This document shows, piece by piece, positions 7,205 through 8,313 of a stretch of DNA of 8,313 bases. Within the stretch, counting starts at the first letter, position 1, and each line of letters opens with the position of its first letter. The position numbers and the translations under genes were made by a program. The notes beneath the pieces were generated by a model, which worked only from the letters and a program-made list of their open reading frames with translations, ran no database searches and was not told the DNA's origin. This stretch comes from Pseudomonadota bacterium (GTDB lineage: Bacteria > Pseudomonadota > Alphaproteobacteria > Acetobacterales > Acetobacteraceae), in assembly GCA_021808985.1 (NCBI GenBank), contig JAKBAQ010000119.1, positions 1 through 8,313 of the forward strand, in the 5' to 3' direction.

Positions 7205-7244
7205 GATTTAATCAAGTGTTACAGGATTTAATTTAGTGTTACCG
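7205..7244. repeat. Two-copy 20-bp tandem repeat with TTAA-N7-TTAC in each unit (CtrA-box-like)
   Basis: Unit 1 (7205-7224) reads GATTTAATCAAGTGTTACAG and unit 2 (7225-7244) reads GATTTAATTTAGTGTTACCG, identical at 17 of 20 positions; a third copy starts as GATTC and stops at the yggS end. Each unit holds TTAA, seven bases, then TTAC (7208-7222 and 7228-7242), one base away from the TTAA-N7-TTAA box bound by the alphaproteobacterial response regulator CtrA. The 20-bp period places both sites on about the same face of the helix. Position is 92-131 bp upstream of the mreC start codon. That the repeat exists is seen directly; CtrA binding is a hypothesis. Confidence 0.75.
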
Positions 7245-7247
7245 GAT

Positions 7248-7919
7248 TCACGCGGGCAGCGCCGGGCGGGTGCCGAAAATGGCGGTGCCGATGCGCACAT
7301 GCGTGGCCCCGGCGCTGATCGCGGCCTCAAAATCGCCGGACATGCCCATTGAGCGCACGGCCAGCCCGTGCGCATCGGCCATCGCGGCCAGGCGCTGGAA
7401 ATAGGGCAGCGGGTCCACCCCCTCGGGGGGGATGCACATAAGCCCTTGCAGCGCCGCGCCAAAGCGCGCGCGGCTCGCCCTTATAAACGCATCGGCCTGC
7501 GCCAGCGGCACGCCGGCTTTTTGCGGCTCGTCGCCTATGTTCACCTGCACCAGCAGCGCGGGCAGCCGCCCCGCCGCCGCCGCCGCCTTGGCGATGGCGT
7601 CGCTGAGCCGCTCCCGGTCCAGGCTCTCGATCATATCGGCGAGGCGCACGGCCTGCGCCGCCTTGTTGGTCTGCAGGGCGCCGATCAGGTGCAGTTGCGC
7701 GCCGGGGATGGGGAATTTCTCCGCCGCCTCCTGCACCTTGTTCTCGCCGAACACCGCCTGCCCGGCCGCCAGCGCGGCCAGCACGGCGGCGCGCGGATGC
7801 GTCTTGCTCACGGCCACCAGAGTCACCTCCGCCGGGGCGCGCCCGGCCGCGCGCGCGGCGGCGGCGATGCGCGCATGAATATTTTCCAGGTTCGCCGGGA
7901 TCATCGTAAGGTCAGCCAT
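7248..7919 (-). CDS. YggS/PROSC-family pyridoxal-phosphate homeostasis protein
   Basis: Single-domain PLP-binding protein with an alanine-racemase-like N-terminal TIM-barrel fold; in characterised relatives (E. coli YggS, human PLPBP) it buffers PLP and has no firmly known catalytic activity. Cytoplasmic. It has 223 residues, a normal length. PLP-binding Lys39 is in VAVSKTHP (36-42); other conserved parts are FGENKVQEA (58-66), LHLIGALQTNK (76-86), VNIGDEPQKAG (126-136), SMGMSGDFEAAI (190-201) and the phosphate-binding HVRIGTAIFG (207-216). The frame is open upstream to 8306, but that part overlaps the opposite-strand ThiE-like gene and has no family similarity. I chose the ATG at 7919, which gives the MADL start; an ATG at 7904 would remove five residues. 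Neither has a clear Shine-Dalgarno. Its start codon overlaps that of the divergent gene. Confidence 0.93.
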   Translation of the reverse strand: MADLTMIPANLENIHARIAAAARAAGRAPAEVTLVAVSKTHPRAAVLAALAAGQAVFGENKVQEAAEKFPIPGAQLHLIGALQTNKAAQAVRLADMIESLDRERLSDAIAKAAAAAGRLPALLVQVNIGDEPQKAGVPLAQADAFIRASRARFGAALQGLMCIPPEGVDPLPYFQRLAAMADAHGLAVRSMGMSGDFEAAISAGATHVRIGTAIFGTRPALPA

Positions 7920-8313
7920 GGATGCACGGTTAATCGCCTGGGGCCGCAGGGTAAAGCGCATTTCCGGCCCGCCACCGCTCTGGCTGTTCACGGATGCGGC
8001 GCGCATGCCCGATCTGCTGGCGCTGGTGCTGGCGCTGCCGCCCCGGCTGTGCGGCGTGGTCTTCCGGCATGACAGCTCACCAGCCCGCGCCGCGCTGGGC
8101 GCCAGGCTCGCCGCCTTGTGCCGGGCCAGGCGCATCGCGCTGGTGGTGGCGGGGGATGCGCGGCTCGCGGCGCGGCTGCGGGCGGGGGTGCATCTGCGCG
8201 GCGGGCGGCGCGCCGGCATGCTGGCGCCGCCGCGCCGCGCGCTCATCAGCGCCTCGGCGCATGACGGCGCGGAGCTGCGCCGCGCGCGCAAGGCCGGCGC
8301 GGACATTATCTTC
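7918..8313 (+). CDS. Divergent thiamine-phosphate-synthase-like (ThiE/TenI) protein, N-terminal part
   Basis: The first 132 residues of a TIM-barrel protein resembling ThiE/TenI; the C-terminus lies beyond the window. PPLWLFTDAARMPD (19-32) matches the LYLVTD beta-1 strand, CGVVFRHDS (45-53) the VQLRxK strand, ALVVAGDARLA (74-84) the LxxNDxxxLA strand, GVHLRGG (90-96) the GVHLGQxD strand, and LISASAHDGAEL...AGADIIF (109-132) the GxSxH...GADYI strands. ThiE of the thiamine pathway joins HMP-PP and HET-P. Here the Lys of RxK is replaced (FRHD), the Asn of the ND motif is Gly, and the Asp after GVHLGQ is absent, so normal ThiE activity is doubtful. The ATG at 7918 has AAGG six bases upstream, a good Shine-Dalgarno. 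It overlaps the yggS start on the other strand within one CATG. Confidence 0.75.
   Translation, partial: MDARLIAWGRRVKRISGPPPLWLFTDAARMPDLLALVLALPPRLCGVVFRHDSSPARAALGARLAALCRARRIALVVAGDARLAARLRAGVHLRGGRRAGMLAPPRRALISASAHDGAELRRARKAGADIIF

Larger units (their letters stand above)
7114..7247 (-). promoter_or_regulatory. Leader/promoter region of the mre cluster
   Basis: This 134-bp non-coding gap separates yggS from mreC, both on the minus strand. Its right end (7203-7250) is the most AT-rich stretch in the window and holds the 20-bp tandem repeat. Its left part has short inverted repeats: TGCCA at 7125-7129 against TGGCA at 7140-7144, CCAG-AG-CTGG at 7133-7142, and a hairpin at 7165-7179. I could not assign -35 and -10 boxes with confidence. 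Its role as promoter is inferred from position and base composition. Confidence 0.5.

Noticed and set aside
7205..7250. Iterons of a replication origin
   Set aside because: Only two full copies are present, with no initiator gene or DnaA-box array nearby; a promoter-linked operator fits the position better.
7920..8306. N-terminal extension of the YggS-type protein
   Set aside because: The extension is Arg/Ser/Ala-rich, does not match the family, and overlaps the opposite-strand ThiE-like gene.

Overview
The window is GC-rich chromosomal DNA from what looks like an alphaproteobacterium, probably of the Acetobacteraceae (Acidiphilium/Acidocella-like). This placement is an inference from the style of the proteins, the MreC-MreD-PBP2-RodA order and the YggS/ThiE-like pair; no rRNA or marker gene is present to prove it. 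No mobile elements, tRNAs, rRNAs or CRISPR arrays were seen, and coding density is very high.

Layout from left to right. (1) Positions 1-712, minus strand: the N-terminal half of a xylulokinase-like FGGY sugar kinase, cut by the window edge. (2) Positions 752-1780, plus strand, divergent from the kinase: an isopenicillin-N-synthase-type 2-oxoglutarate/Fe(II) oxygenase of unknown substrate. (3) Positions 1809-7113, all minus strand and convergent with the oxygenase: a tight five-gene cell-elongation and peptidoglycan cluster read mreC, mreD, mrdA (PBP2), rodA, murI. (4) Positions 7114-7247: the only sizeable non-coding gap, AT-rich at its right end, with a two-copy 20-bp tandem repeat whose units each read TTAA-N7-TTAC, close to the alphaproteobacterial CtrA box. 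(5) Positions 7248-7919, minus strand: a YggS-type PLP-homeostasis protein. (6) Positions 7918-8313, plus strand: the N-terminal part of a divergent ThiE/TenI-like protein, cut by the right edge. The start codons of these last two genes share one CATG.

How the genes work together. MreC and MreD are the scaffold and activator proteins of the elongasome. PBP2 (transpeptidase) and RodA (SEDS glycosyltransferase) form the core lateral-wall synthase. MurI makes the D-glutamate needed for the muropeptide stem, so precursor supply and lateral-wall assembly appear to be co-transcribed. The usual upstream partner, mreB, is not next to mreC; yggS occupies that place. The flanking kinase, oxygenase and ThiE-like genes have no evident link to wall synthesis.

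I found no evidence of a wholly new system. The items most worth a second look are the CtrA-like tandem repeat, the absence of mreB, the murI appendage, the Cys/His cluster in PBP2, and the ThiE-like protein that lacks expected active-site residues.
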